From positions 1 through 34,800 of the IMG/VR virus record IMGVR_UViG_3300017746_000059: a stretch of 34,800 bases of DNA; one strand, given 5' to 3'. The notes below the pieces were generated by a model. That model did not search any database. It saw nothing but the letters and a program-made list of their open reading frames with translations, and was not told the DNA's origin. Of this stretch, positions 1-10,126 are shown piece after piece. Origin of the DNA: a virus. Numbering within the stretch: the stretch's first letter is position 1; every line of letters starts with the position of its first letter. The position numbers were made by a program, and so were the translations under genes.

Positions 1-1403
1 CCGTTTGTATAATAATTATAATCAAGAACTATACTAGGATTAGCTTTAGCAGAAGATTGCTCATTTCTTAAAATTATTTGACTATTTCCTCTAATATAAA
101 TATCACCTCCTGTATCTGGATCGCCTGCTGGTGGAAGCTGCCTTAGATTTTCTATAAAAATATCTGAAGTGCCTCCAATTTTACTTTGTTGTATTGTAAT
201 GTTACCATCGTTTGCTGTTGCCAAAATACCACCAGTAGCTGATCTTAATTGAATTGAACCAGCAGCAGAAGATCCTTGTGTAGTATCTAATTTTAATTGC
301 CCACCTGAATTTAATTGAATATTTTGATTTACAGATGAGGTTAAGTTAATTAAACCTGCCTGTAATTGTATAACCCCAGTTTGCGCGTTTTGTGCCAGGT
401 TAACAGGAAAGCCACCACCTGCCTGGAGAAGTGTTGTATTTACTGTTCCGGCTGTAGTTAATACAAATTTATTTCCTACTGCACTTGATCCAGTACCTAC
501 GTCAATAAGAAAGTCAGAATTTTCGCTAGCATAAGATGTAGTATTTTCAAGTCCTGTCTGGAAAGCAATTGCTTTACCTGCAGTATATTGCTGAGATCGT
601 CTTGGTACATTAACCTCAAAGCCTATTAAAGCATCAAGACTCGCTGGTGATGTAGCAAATTTTGTTGCAGATAATACTAACCTATCATCATTTGTAATAG
701 CCACACTACTTAATTGGGATATATCACTCTGTTCAAATTTTTCTGGATTACCTGTCGTGAAGCCCCCATGAAATATTATCCCCCTAGCTGAAGAGTCTTT
801 CTGGTGAATCAGAAGCGATGCCTCTGGCGTATTAAGTGTTGTAGCTATAGCATCTGGTATTATATAAGAAGAAGTTAATTGTATACTAATATCAACATCT
901 GGTGTATTAGAAACTGCGCCTCCTATCATAACTGATGGTACTCCTTCATTACTAGAATTGGCACCGTTACCAAAACCAATAGTCCCATTATATATTGCAG
1001 TCTGTTTAGATATTTGAATTGGTCCACCAAAATCTAACCCAAAGCCACCGCTCTGCCCGGCTGGACCAACTGGCCCTTGTAAATCTATAGTAGTTATACT
1101 CCATGTTAGTCCAGTATACTCCCATACTTGTCCATTAAATTGTAAATAATAATCACCCTCTAGCGGTGTAGAAGTTGGTGGTGCAACAATCGGGCTAAGA
1201 CCCGGTGCAGTTGTAGATATATCTTCATACCAAGTAGTTCCTTTAGGCCCTCTTCCACCGCTTGGTCCTATTGGTCCTATTGGTCCAGCTGGTCCTGCAG
1301 GCCCTCCACCATTAAGTAACAATTGATCAAAATTAAAATTTGTTTTATCGACCAGCTGTGAAATAGTATCTGATGCTATTATTTCTTGTATAGTGATTGG
1401 CAT
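1..1403 (-). CDS. Collagen-containing tail fibre-like protein (3' end outside window)
   Basis: Translated directly from the sequence. The frame opens with ATG at 1403 and stays open for 467 codons to the left edge, so the C-terminus is missing. The protein begins MPITIQEIIASDTISQL, followed by an NFNFDQLLLN segment. A short collagen-like Gly-X-Y tract follows (about residues 33-55, with GPAGPAGPIGPIGP), then a WYEDIS segment, a DYYLQFNGQVWEYTG segment typical of phage fibre linkers, and a second small GPVGPAG tract near residue 125. The rest is rich in Gly, Thr, Ser, Gln and Asn with repeated IQL-type strands, suggesting a beta-rich or beta-helical shaft. The leader has only a weak AGAAAAGAA before the start, and the previous gene stops 10 bases upstream. 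Its N-terminus resembles that of the 215-aa product (12261-12908). Likely an adhesion or fibre protein; receptor unknown. Confidence 0.85.
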   Translation of the reverse strand, partial: MPITIQEIIASDTISQLVDKTNFNFDQLLLNGGGPAGPAGPIGPIGPSGGRGPKGTTWYEDISTTAPGLSPIVAPPTSTPLEGDYYLQFNGQVWEYTGLTWSITTIDLQGPVGPAGQSGGFGLDFGGPIQISKQTAIYNGTIGFGNGANSSNEGVPSVMIGGAVSNTPDVDISIQLTSSYIIPDAIATTLNTPEASLLIHQKDSSARGIIFHGGFTTGNPEKFEQSDISQLSSVAITNDDRLVLSATKFATSPASLDALIGFEVNVPRRSQQYTAGKAIAFQTGLENTTSYASENSDFLIDVGTGSSAVGNKFVLTTAGTVNTTLLQAGGGFPVNLAQNAQTGVIQLQAGLINLTSSVNQNIQLNSGGQLKLDTTQGSSAAGSIQLRSATGGILATANDGNITIQQSKIGGTSDIFIENLRQLPPAGDPDTGGDIYIRGNSQIILRNEQSSAKANPSIVLDYNYYTN

Positions 1404-1413
1404 TTCTTTTCTA

Positions 1414-4400
1414 TTATTTTTTAACTATCGTAACGCTAAACCCATATGATTCAGAGAAACCTGTTCTTTTATTATATATTAGCTTTAAATCAAATGGATT
1501 TGTATTTAAAGTTTTTGAGGCAATATTATCATTAATAGTTAAACCATTATTAACTTTTTCAGCATTAGTTAATTCAGCAGTTGTATAATCTGAACCAGCC
1601 TTAGTTCTACTGGCTAAACTATAAAATTCAATTTTGTCTATTTTATAAAGCTTTAAAATATTTTCTCTTATGTATTGTTCTACATCATCATCTAAAGTTT
1701 CTAAATTGCCCCACCCAAATAAAGGATTAATATATTTTTGAAACTCCTGTTTAATTGAAGGAAACAAATACTCTATTAACCTTTTTTCATTAAATAAATA
1801 AAAAGTTTCTACTGGAGCAGATGGCTTTTTCTTAACTGCCCTAACTTGTCGTACTCCTTCAGACCTAATAATTCTTTTATTAACTGTTACTGATGCTTGG
1901 TCTTGGTGCATAAAAGTTCCTTTTATTAAACTAGGCTGTCTTATAGCTGCTTTAATAAACGGGTCAGGTTTAAATGTTTCTAAAACAATTGTTTCTGGAA
2001 CCTTAAGATATTTAGAACCAAAAAATGATTTTCTTTCAAACATTGACCTTGTACCAATAACAGATTGTATTTGAGATTTATCAATGCTTTTTGTAAAATA
2101 TGAAGGTTCCCAATTAGATGAAAATAGGTAAAAGTCCCTGTAGTCAATTCCTATTTCATTAATAAGTGGATATAAGCTAGGAAATGCACTTTCTCTAGAT
2201 AATTCTAAAATAGATGACGGATCTTCTTCATTTACTTTATGATAAAAGAAGTTTTGTATTTGGCCAAAGTTTTCATCTGAACTATTAAACTGAGAATTTT
2301 TATATTTACACAACTCCATTACTTTTATTTTATATGCCGTGTCAGGAATAAGTGCACTACCAGTACTACTTGCACCACCCGTGACATTTTCAAAATCTAA
2401 ATTTTGATAAGGGTCTCTAAATGAAAGTAAAGATAATGCATAAGGTTCATAATAACCTGCATGTCTGGCTATAGGAGTTATTCTTGGGGTTTTTTGTAAA
2501 GAGAGATCATATCCTACAACGTCAGTTAAGTTAAACGTAGTAGGTTTAGCAGGATCTGGTAATACACCTACATAAATAGATTTAAGTATATCTGCCTGTG
2601 CTCTTAATTCTATACTAAAAGTTTGTGCTAGAGTACCATCAGTATTTCTTAATTGGCTTCCGTCTTCTAAAATAGTTTCATATATGATAGAAGGGCTTCC
2701 TTCATTAACTGCATCAAATATTTCACCAAAAGAAACATCAGTTAACCTATTAGTAAATTGATTATAACCTCCGTTAGCAATTGAGTATGTTGCAGCTCTA
2801 AGTGGATTATTACCAGGATTAGAAGATGGTGCCGTCATTGTAAAACCGTTCTGAGTAAACGTGGTAGCCCTAAATGTATTAGAGTCTATAACATCTATAA
2901 TTCCATCAACTACATAAAAATTTCCACTAATGGCAAATTTAATTTGACCAAAAGTACCATCTTCTAATATTCTTATATCATTTACAAAATTAGTAGGGAT
3001 TCCATTTACATTAGGTTGCCCTTTTATTATATAATTTCCAGAAGAATCTATAGAAGACTGTGTTAAAGAAAATGCTCCACTTAATTCAGTTTGTTCATAT
3101 AAATATTGACCAGAGGACACGCGCGGTGAACAGTCTGAATTGGTACTAAAATTGCTATTTAAAGAATATAAAGACGTTCTATCTATAATAGATTTATTTC
3201 CACCATTAATACAGTTAACATTATATTCTATAGAAATTAACATAACTATAGTTTTCCATTTTTCATTTTTTATAAACTTAATTTCTAATTCTGGTTTATT
3301 TGCTAAATTAGGAACCAATATTACAGAAAATCTATATTCATTAAGTGAACCGTCTTGGACATATGACAGTGACCTGGCATCAAAATTAGGCTTTTGTGAT
3401 CCTATTGCTTTAGGTTTTGCTATAACCCTAACACCTCTTAAAAATGTTTCTGCAAAATTCTTTTCATTACCTCCATTTAATCTACCATATCTAAGCTGCC
3501 TGTCTATTTCGGTAATACCACCAGTTGTAAATTTTTGAATAATGAAATAATCATTAAAAAAATCTTTGTTTACATTTTGAAAAGTTCCTGGTACAAATGC
3601 TTGCCCAGTAGCAACATTAGCTTCAATGTTATCAGTTGGTGCCTTATCAATATAACTCCATGAACTCTTTATAGCATCTTGTGTAAAATATTCTGGGAAT
3701 TCTGATAAGTAATACCATTCATGAGTATATCCACTAGACTCTTGGGTTTTATCATATTTAGATGGTGCGAAGTTATTTAGACCAAATGCTTCATTAACAT
3801 CTAATCTATATGGATGATTTCTTACATCCTTACCACCATTAACCCATGCCCATTTATTAATATAAGGAGCAATCCTTGAGGTTGAAGCTTGTGAAGTTAA
3901 GAAATTTTCTTCTAACCTAATATATTCACTTTTAATATATTCGTCATCAGGGTTTTGTTCTTCGGCGTCATTTAGTAAACCAATAAGATTATAAAAACCA
4001 CCATTATCATAAAAATTTCTAATATTTGGATTTTTGCTTATGCCACTGTAATCAGAAAAAGGAGGCGCAGTACTATAAGGCTTTACCGCGTTTGCAACAA
4101 GTTCATTGTATTCTGCAAATTCAAAATCTAATTCTCCTTCTTGGCTATATAAAGTACTATAAAAATCAAAATCAAAATCCTTAACTTCAAAAAATGAAAA
4201 TCTACCAAATGAAGGTTTATAATCAGAATATAAAGCAACTTGATTAGATCTTGTAACCATTATTTGATTATTATCACACGTAATAATTACATATTTATTA
4301 ATGTCAGTATATCCAATTATTTGGCCTAGGCCATCATAAATAGGTTCATCTGTATATGGAACCCAATCACCAATTTCGGCAAACCCACCAGTAGTCTGTA

Positions 4401-6141
4401 CAAAATTACCTTTTTCAAATCTATCTTGATCACCAGCTGTAACCTTTAATAAACTATTCTTAGTATCATTACCACCAACAAACCTTTTTGAAGGATCTGC
4501 AATTGAAGTTAGTGGGTATGTTTGTAATTGATTAAATTGTTCAGGAAAGCTAATATCCATTTCAAACCCTATTCTATTAAATCGAGTACCACTAAATCTA
4601 GATTTTACATAAACCGTAGTATCATTGTAAGATGCAACAAAAAATCTATCATTTTCATTTATACCTTTATTAATAGCAGATGTTATAGATTGAGTAACTT
4701 CTTGTAAAGTACCGTTAGGATTAAAAAATCTTTGAAATGATTTACCTGGTATAGTTGCCATTGTACTATCTGCAAATACTGCACCTGTAAAATTAACCCC
4801 ATCATAAAAAGATATTTTAGAACCTTCTTCAACATTATCTAATACTTTAATATACATCTGGGCAACACCTGCTCTGTTTATAATACTTGCATTAGCAAAT
4901 GTATCAGGATCTTTATAACCAGTAAATAAAGATATATCTACTTTGGTATCAAATAGTCTTATTTGATCCTTACCCCATGTTGATCCTTTTTTAATTGTAT
5001 GAAAATCATCTTCTTTATCTTTAACATAAAAAATAGATTCTACTTCATCTACTCGAGTTGGAGTAGGTAATCCTGTAATAGTTTCAGTTTTTGCTGGATC
5101 TAAATATAGTAATATACCATTTTTATTTGTTAGCTCTAATGGTGTATTTAAAAACTGTGATACTTCAGTTATGTTTGTTATTACAGGTTGTTGAGTTTTT
5201 TCTGTTGATGTTCCTTTATAAAATGCTTCTCCTGATATATCAAACTTTCCCTCTTCAATATCATTAACATACATACCAAAATATCTATTAATAGAATAAT
5301 CATCAGCAGTAGGATCATCAAACAAAAATTCCATATTTAATAAGTTAGCTAAGATAATACCATTATTCTGAAACCCTTGTGTAAATAGATACTCATCTTG
5401 CATAATAGTTGAATCTTTAACAACCATATCTTTATACGCAAAATTACCTGAACTAGTAAATCCTCCACTTTTATATGATATTCCATTCCATAATATTGGC
5501 TCGTCTTTTCTCCAAGTCATATTAAGTGGAACCTCTGGAAAATTTTCTTGATTTCTATAATTTCTAATATAAGAACCTAGGGCAGTTCCTTCAGTCAAAT
5601 CAAATGTTTTAATTGCAGTACAATTCTCTAAAACATTTTTATTAAAATCAACTGATGTTTGTGCTGATGCAGTATTGTTGTTCTCAGTTGCAGATCTAAA
5701 ATTATTTACAGCTGCTGGATTATCTAATCTAAAAATTACAAAATAGTTTGGAATCTGTTCATTTAACCATAACGGAGCAAGAGTACCTAAGCTTTGTGGA
5801 TAGCTTTCAGACGCCACGGATCTAGTACCTGCACAATAAAACATTTCATATTGATTACCATATTTGGAAAGAACGGCGGTATCCTCATATTCTTGAAATA
5901 TTTCATATGCAGATTCAATAGGATATTTACCAAAATCAAAAAATCTAAAAACATCCTGATCATAGGTACTAGTACCATCAACCTTAAATGCTTTAAATTT
6001 TTGTGAAGATAGTCTTGTATTTGCACTAAAAGATTCTAAGTAAATATCTGTGCCGTCGGACACAACCTTTACATTAGCAGTCAATTTAGGATTAGTTCTA
6101 ACTAAACTGTATGATGCTTTATCGAATAAGTTTTCAGCCAT
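1414..6141 (-). CDS. Very large phage structural protein, function unassigned
   Basis: A 1575-residue protein, the largest complete gene in the window. I do not recognise a named family. It has no signal peptide or membrane segment and is rich in aromatic residues, Asn, Ser and Thr, as expected of a beta-rich virion protein. It starts MAENLFDKASYSLVRTNPKL. An aromatic-rich segment (PLWLNEQIPNYFVIFRLDNP) lies about 125-145 residues in, and a Lys/Arg-rich stretch (RAVKKKPSAP) lies near residue 1435. It sits at the end of the baseplate block between a 1304-aa structural protein and a fibre-like gene, so a peripheral baseplate, wedge-tip or fibre-attachment role is inferred from position. The start at 6141 is supported by an AATATATAA motif 16 bases upstream and a 45-base gap to the previous stop. 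Virion assignment is fairly sure; exact role is not. Confidence 0.85.
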   Translation of the reverse strand: MAENLFDKASYSLVRTNPKLTANVKVVSDGTDIYLESFSANTRLSSQKFKAFKVDGTSTYDQDVFRFFDFGKYPIESAYEIFQEYEDTAVLSKYGNQYEMFYCAGTRSVASESYPQSLGTLAPLWLNEQIPNYFVIFRLDNPAAVNNFRSATENNNTASAQTSVDFNKNVLENCTAIKTFDLTEGTALGSYIRNYRNQENFPEVPLNMTWRKDEPILWNGISYKSGGFTSSGNFAYKDMVVKDSTIMQDEYLFTQGFQNNGIILANLLNMEFLFDDPTADDYSINRYFGMYVNDIEEGKFDISGEAFYKGTSTEKTQQPVITNITEVSQFLNTPLELTNKNGILLYLDPAKTETITGLPTPTRVDEVESIFYVKDKEDDFHTIKKGSTWGKDQIRLFDTKVDISLFTGYKDPDTFANASIINRAGVAQMYIKVLDNVEEGSKISFYDGVNFTGAVFADSTMATIPGKSFQRFFNPNGTLQEVTQSITSAINKGINENDRFFVASYNDTTVYVKSRFSGTRFNRIGFEMDISFPEQFNQLQTYPLTSIADPSKRFVGGNDTKNSLLKVTAGDQDRFEKGNFVQTTGGFAEIGDWVPYTDEPIYDGLGQIIGYTDINKYVIITCDNNQIMVTRSNQVALYSDYKPSFGRFSFFEVKDFDFDFYSTLYSQEGELDFEFAEYNELVANAVKPYSTAPPFSDYSGISKNPNIRNFYDNGGFYNLIGLLNDAEEQNPDDEYIKSEYIRLEENFLTSQASTSRIAPYINKWAWVNGGKDVRNHPYRLDVNEAFGLNNFAPSKYDKTQESSGYTHEWYYLSEFPEYFTQDAIKSSWSYIDKAPTDNIEANVATGQAFVPGTFQNVNKDFFNDYFIIQKFTTGGITEIDRQLRYGRLNGGNEKNFAETFLRGVRVIAKPKAIGSQKPNFDARSLSYVQDGSLNEYRFSVILVPNLANKPELEIKFIKNEKWKTIVMLISIEYNVNCINGGNKSIIDRTSLYSLNSNFSTNSDCSPRVSSGQYLYEQTELSGAFSLTQSSIDSSGNYIIKGQPNVNGIPTNFVNDIRILEDGTFGQIKFAISGNFYVVDGIIDVIDSNTFRATTFTQNGFTMTAPSSNPGNNPLRAATYSIANGGYNQFTNRLTDVSFGEIFDAVNEGSPSIIYETILEDGSQLRNTDGTLAQTFSIELRAQADILKSIYVGVLPDPAKPTTFNLTDVVGYDLSLQKTPRITPIARHAGYYEPYALSLLSFRDPYQNLDFENVTGGASSTGSALIPDTAYKIKVMELCKYKNSQFNSSDENFGQIQNFFYHKVNEEDPSSILELSRESAFPSLYPLINEIGIDYRDFYLFSSNWEPSYFTKSIDKSQIQSVIGTRSMFERKSFFGSKYLKVPETIVLETFKPDPFIKAAIRQPSLIKGTFMHQDQASVTVNKRIIRSEGVRQVRAVKKKPSAPVETFYLFNEKRLIEYLFPSIKQEFQKYINPLFGWGNLETLDDDVEQYIRENILKLYKIDKIEFYSLASRTKAGSDYTTAELTNAEKVNNGLTINDNIASKTLNTNPFDLKLIYNKRTGFSESYGFSVTIVKK
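1472..1480 (-). promoter_or_regulatory. Intragenic AATATATAA copy, possible upstream promoter of the fibre gene
   Basis: Minus-strand AATATATAA inside the 3' end of the 1575-aa gene, 68 bases before the ATG at 1403. The only exact copy I found inside a gene; it could drive the collagen-containing fibre-like gene or be chance. Confidence 0.3.
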
Positions 6142-6157
6142 TTATCTTTCACTTTTT

Positions 6158-6166
6158 TTATATATT
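6158..6166 (-). promoter_or_regulatory. AATATATAA promoter-like motif
   Basis: Minus-strand AATATATAA, 16 bases before the ATG of the 1575-aa gene, followed by AAAAAGTG. One of the repeated leader motifs of this window. Confidence 0.55.
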
Positions 6167-6186
6167 CACTAAAAGACATGGTTAAA

Positions 6187-9100
6187 TTATAAGTTAGCTT
6201 GCCCAATGAAAGTTTGGCTTCCACCGCCTGAACCACCACCGCCACCGCTTCTTCTACGGGATACGCTAGTTTGTGATAATGACGGTCTTAATCCTGCAAC
6301 AACTTTCTCTAAATCATTTAATCCTTTAGTAACAGTTGCTTTAGGGAATACGTCTAAAGTTAATCTGTCAGATCTATATTTTGCAGAAAATTCAATATCA
6401 AATTGTACAACCTCAGAATTATTAGGTAATAAATCAAAACCTATTCTTTTTGAATAAGTAAGATTAACAGTAGATCCAGTAGAATCTCCTCCAACATTTC
6501 CTAATCCACTACCAGAAACTGTACCAAAATAATCAGTCATTCTATATTGAAATACTAACGGAACACTAACAGAGTTCTGTTGTCCAAATTGTACAACTTC
6601 TCTCGACTGTATAGAATCACCATCTACTTGAATATTTAAATGATTATCCGCAGATAGAAATAAATAAGAACCACAGGTTTCTTTACCTAAAGTATATTGA
6701 TCAAATCCATCAAACGAAGTTTTAGCATTTCTAGAATAACCGCCAGTAATATAACCCGCAGCCGTAGTATCCCATAAATTAGCTAATGCTACACTGCTTA
6801 ATGAAGGGCTAGCCTCTAATGATTGCCCGCTATCAAAAGGAACTGTTAATTGATTTACTCCACCAGATCCTGTTGCCAAATTATATAAATCAGTAACATT
6901 TTCATTTAAATAAATTGACTGCTGCTTTCCGTAAGGCTCATCAATTCTGAGTGGAGCAAATTTTGATTGTCTAAATAAAACCGCACCTGTACCATTTCCT
7001 GAAGATGTACAATCTAAACCAGTTAGCGGTAAAGCTGGTACAGTTGCTGGTAAAGTATTAATATCTCCGGTGAGAGATTCATAAGCATTTTTATATGCAG
7101 CATAATTTATTAAAAATGGATGTGCAATTGAAACTTGTACAACATCATCATTAGTAGGATATGCAGCAGAAGTTGTTGGCAAACCTGAAGGTAAAAAACC
7201 ACCTCCCCAAATAAATTCAGTAGTAGGAGACGCGCCACCAGTATTACCTGGTGCATTATAGAAGTTTTCTAACGTATCTAAATTAAAAGTATAATTACTG
7301 CTTGGATTAATATAACTATAAAAATCACCCTCAGCAGACACATCTGAAAATCTACTATAAATAAATTGGTTTTTATTTTGGGTAGATTGAAATGGTGGTA
7401 TAGAGACCATTTGTCCATATTGTGTACTTGCAGTAACATCAGGATTAGTTAAAATAATAGGAGTTAAATCATATTTTCTAACAGTGTTATAATCATTATC
7501 ATCTGATCTAAAGGTTGCTCTATCGTTAGATTGATTAGCTTGGCTATTATCCAACCATGAATATGTTGCTGGTAAAATAAGAGAGCCGTTTATAAGAGAA
7601 CCAACACCCGGCGCACCAGTAGCACTATAGCCTGCAGGATTCTCAGATTGTTTTACCATCCTACTACGATTACCAGTAATCCTAGCTAATAATTGTAATG
7701 CAGTCTGTGATTTATTTTCAATATTAATAAAATAAGTTTTAGATACAACAGCTCCCCTAGGATCGTCTAAGCTTTTAACTTCTTGTGCATAAAAACCTGC
7801 AAATATTTTAGTAGTAGAATTCCTTCTTAAATTAAATGTATTACCAGTATCATCTACTAATGTAGTATTTAGTTCACCCTGTGCACTGCTTAAGATTTCT
7901 GAAAATAAATCTAATTGATTTTGCATTTCGTTTAATTTAGTAAATAAATCTATAGGTGTTTGATTTTCTGATAAAAACCCAGATGCAATTACAGGTGATG
8001 AATGCGCATAATAAGTTTCATTAGCAGTAAATGAACTACTTAAGTGAGTAGGTAATCCAATAGATTCCAGATTTTCATTTAATGCAACTAATGCTAAGTC
8101 TTCTTGGTTTTGTGCTAGGATCGATTCAATAGCACTATCAGAACTTAAGTCTGCCGGAAACTCTACTCTTATAGCAGTACTATATTCACTTTCTAATGGA
8201 TTAGATGGCCACCCAGCTTCAGAAATAGATTTAACTTGTATTTCCACCTGCTCGCCTTTTCTAATTGGAATATCTAATTGATTTATATTTACTGAACTAG
8301 CATTATCATCATCTATTGGAGTCCATTCATATAAACCAGTTATAGAATTTTTTGTTCTAGGTCTTACTACACTATCCACAATTACATAATTAGAAAATGC
8401 CCCTTGGCTTGTTCCACTTCCGTCGGTATATGTAAATTGATCTACTGCATTTGCAGCACCATCAGCAGAAAGATATCTATAGCGATATTGAAATTTTATT
8501 ATATCCTGTACACCTGTTTCGGGTGCAGATTTTTCTTGGGGCATCGCCCAGAATCCTCTTACTCTATATTTAGGAGTTATACTACTTACTGAATTATCTG
8601 AAGCAAAAGAATTAATTTCAGTTACAACAGATGCATATAATTTTGCCTGTGAAGCCCTTTCAGTAATTAATCCTTGTAATGCATTCTTATCAGCATCTCT
8701 CTCAACTTCAGTTGTATAATTCGTTGTTTGTATTTTAGTTCTACTTTGGCTAATAGATACATCTAATTCTGTTAGTGTAGACTGAATAGTATTTTTTTGG
8801 TTATTTAAATCTTTAAGTTGAACTATAGCATCTGAATTACTTACTTGTCCATTAATTAAAGATACTGTAAAATCATCAGGAGATAATACTGGAGCATTAG
8901 GTATTAAACCTTCTCTACTCGTAGGCATCTTATCCTGTGCAAATGATAAAAGATATCTACCAAAGTCAACAGCATTTTGTTGATAATAATCTGCTAATGT
9001 TTGTTCAGTTCCTGCAGAATTAATTGTTGTTAAATTATTTGTATAAAAACCACTACCCGGCGACCAATTAACTGCAGGTATTTTAGAATCAGGATCAATA

Positions 9101-10101
9101 GGTTTAATAAATGTTACACACCTTTCATTAAAACCAACAGTAACATCTACTTCTAAATTATCACTTAATGAAGATCCTATCTTTAAAACATCTGAACCAA
9201 TGCTAATAGTTCTTTGCCCTTCTTGTAATCTTACTATTACCGAATTAGTACTTGTGTCAATTTGTGATACAGTGTATCTAGTATCAATTGGTGTTGACAC
9301 AACCTCTAAACTATCACCAACTTTTAATTGAACAGTATCCGCAAAATCAGCTTCGGAATCTGTATAAAATATCTTATTAAGTTTATATAATTTTTGAACA
9401 GTTGTTTGCTCTACACCATTAACAGTTTCAGTAACGCTTTCATCTCCTATTCTCATTACACTGAATTTACCTGAATACCTTTTGTCTCTTGGTGGTAAAT
9501 CTACTACAGCTTCATCTAAAACGTAAGAAATATTTTTTTCTACTATTTCTTGTAAGAATGTATTATAATCAATTGCTGCATTTCCATTATATTGAGATTC
9601 AAAGAAATTAATTTTACTTTGAGAATTGGTATCTAAAATATATCTTTGTATAATTGCTCTTTCAGTATCAATCGGCGCTTGCCCTGTAATATCAAATGCT
9701 ACATATAGTAAAGGATTGATTAATTCTTCAAAAAACCAATTAGGCTTAATGTCAAATTCACTAATAGAATTTATAGAAGTTAAATCCTGTGCCTCTACTG
9801 GTAATTTTGCTAAAACTAATTTCCTAAATGTACCGTCTGCTAATCTTATTGAACTATTACCATCATTAAAATTAGTAAGTGTATTTATATTAGTATTTAG
9901 TCTATCAACTGAATTCTTAAGAAAACCAAAACTAGGAATAGTAAGCCTAGAATTTGTCCCATCATTATTCTGTATATTAACTGTTACTGAATCGCGACTT
10001 GAGGTAATAGCTTGATTGACTTTCTCAAAGCTTTCCAATGAATTATTAAAAAGTCTAAGTAACTCCGGTAAGAATGTTTGTAGTGAATTATTTTCAGCCA
10101 T
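6187..10101 (-). CDS. Large phage structural protein with coiled coil and Gly-rich C-terminus
   Basis: A 1304-residue protein beginning MAENNSLQTFLPELLRLFNN. The N-terminal part is helical then mixed. A likely coiled coil spans about residues 415-500 (DLNNQKNTIQSTLTELDVSI and following). A fibronectin-III-like or Ig-like stretch sits around 540-650, where GEQVEIQVKSISEAGWP is typical of such modules in phage proteins. The tail of the protein is striking: RRRSGGGGGSGGGS about 15-25 residues before the end, then SQTFIGQANL, a flexible linker with a short terminal peptide. No enzyme motif seen. Its place between the 704-aa and 1575-aa proteins, downstream of the wedge genes, suggests a peripheral baseplate or fibre-linking protein, perhaps occupying the place of T4 gp10-like components; that link is positional only. 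The TAAATATAAAAAGT element upstream supports the start. Confidence 0.85.
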   Translation of the reverse strand: MAENNSLQTFLPELLRLFNNSLESFEKVNQAITSSRDSVTVNIQNNDGTNSRLTIPSFGFLKNSVDRLNTNINTLTNFNDGNSSIRLADGTFRKLVLAKLPVEAQDLTSINSISEFDIKPNWFFEELINPLLYVAFDITGQAPIDTERAIIQRYILDTNSQSKINFFESQYNGNAAIDYNTFLQEIVEKNISYVLDEAVVDLPPRDKRYSGKFSVMRIGDESVTETVNGVEQTTVQKLYKLNKIFYTDSEADFADTVQLKVGDSLEVVSTPIDTRYTVSQIDTSTNSVIVRLQEGQRTISIGSDVLKIGSSLSDNLEVDVTVGFNERCVTFIKPIDPDSKIPAVNWSPGSGFYTNNLTTINSAGTEQTLADYYQQNAVDFGRYLLSFAQDKMPTSREGLIPNAPVLSPDDFTVSLINGQVSNSDAIVQLKDLNNQKNTIQSTLTELDVSISQSRTKIQTTNYTTEVERDADKNALQGLITERASQAKLYASVVTEINSFASDNSVSSITPKYRVRGFWAMPQEKSAPETGVQDIIKFQYRYRYLSADGAANAVDQFTYTDGSGTSQGAFSNYVIVDSVVRPRTKNSITGLYEWTPIDDDNASSVNINQLDIPIRKGEQVEIQVKSISEAGWPSNPLESEYSTAIRVEFPADLSSDSAIESILAQNQEDLALVALNENLESIGLPTHLSSSFTANETYYAHSSPVIASGFLSENQTPIDLFTKLNEMQNQLDLFSEILSSAQGELNTTLVDDTGNTFNLRRNSTTKIFAGFYAQEVKSLDDPRGAVVSKTYFINIENKSQTALQLLARITGNRSRMVKQSENPAGYSATGAPGVGSLINGSLILPATYSWLDNSQANQSNDRATFRSDDNDYNTVRKYDLTPIILTNPDVTASTQYGQMVSIPPFQSTQNKNQFIYSRFSDVSAEGDFYSYINPSSNYTFNLDTLENFYNAPGNTGGASPTTEFIWGGGFLPSGLPTTSAAYPTNDDVVQVSIAHPFLINYAAYKNAYESLTGDINTLPATVPALPLTGLDCTSSGNGTGAVLFRQSKFAPLRIDEPYGKQQSIYLNENVTDLYNLATGSGGVNQLTVPFDSGQSLEASPSLSSVALANLWDTTAAGYITGGYSRNAKTSFDGFDQYTLGKETCGSYLFLSADNHLNIQVDGDSIQSREVVQFGQQNSVSVPLVFQYRMTDYFGTVSGSGLGNVGGDSTGSTVNLTYSKRIGFDLLPNNSEVVQFDIEFSAKYRSDRLTLDVFPKATVTKGLNDLEKVVAGLRPSLSQTSVSRRRSGGGGGSGGGSQTFIGQANL

Positions 10102-10117
10102 TATCTGTTTTTACTTT

Positions 10118-10126
10118 TTATATTTA
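10118..10126 (-). promoter_or_regulatory. Variant promoter-like motif TAAATATAA
   Basis: Minus-strand TAAATATAAAAAGT, 16 bases before the ATG of the 1304-aa gene. Variant form shared with the 478-aa gene leader. Confidence 0.45.

Noticed and set aside
3140-3538. 132-aa plus-strand frame inside the 1575-aa gene
   Set aside because: Located wholly within a well supported gene on the other strand, with no leader and no recognisable motif.
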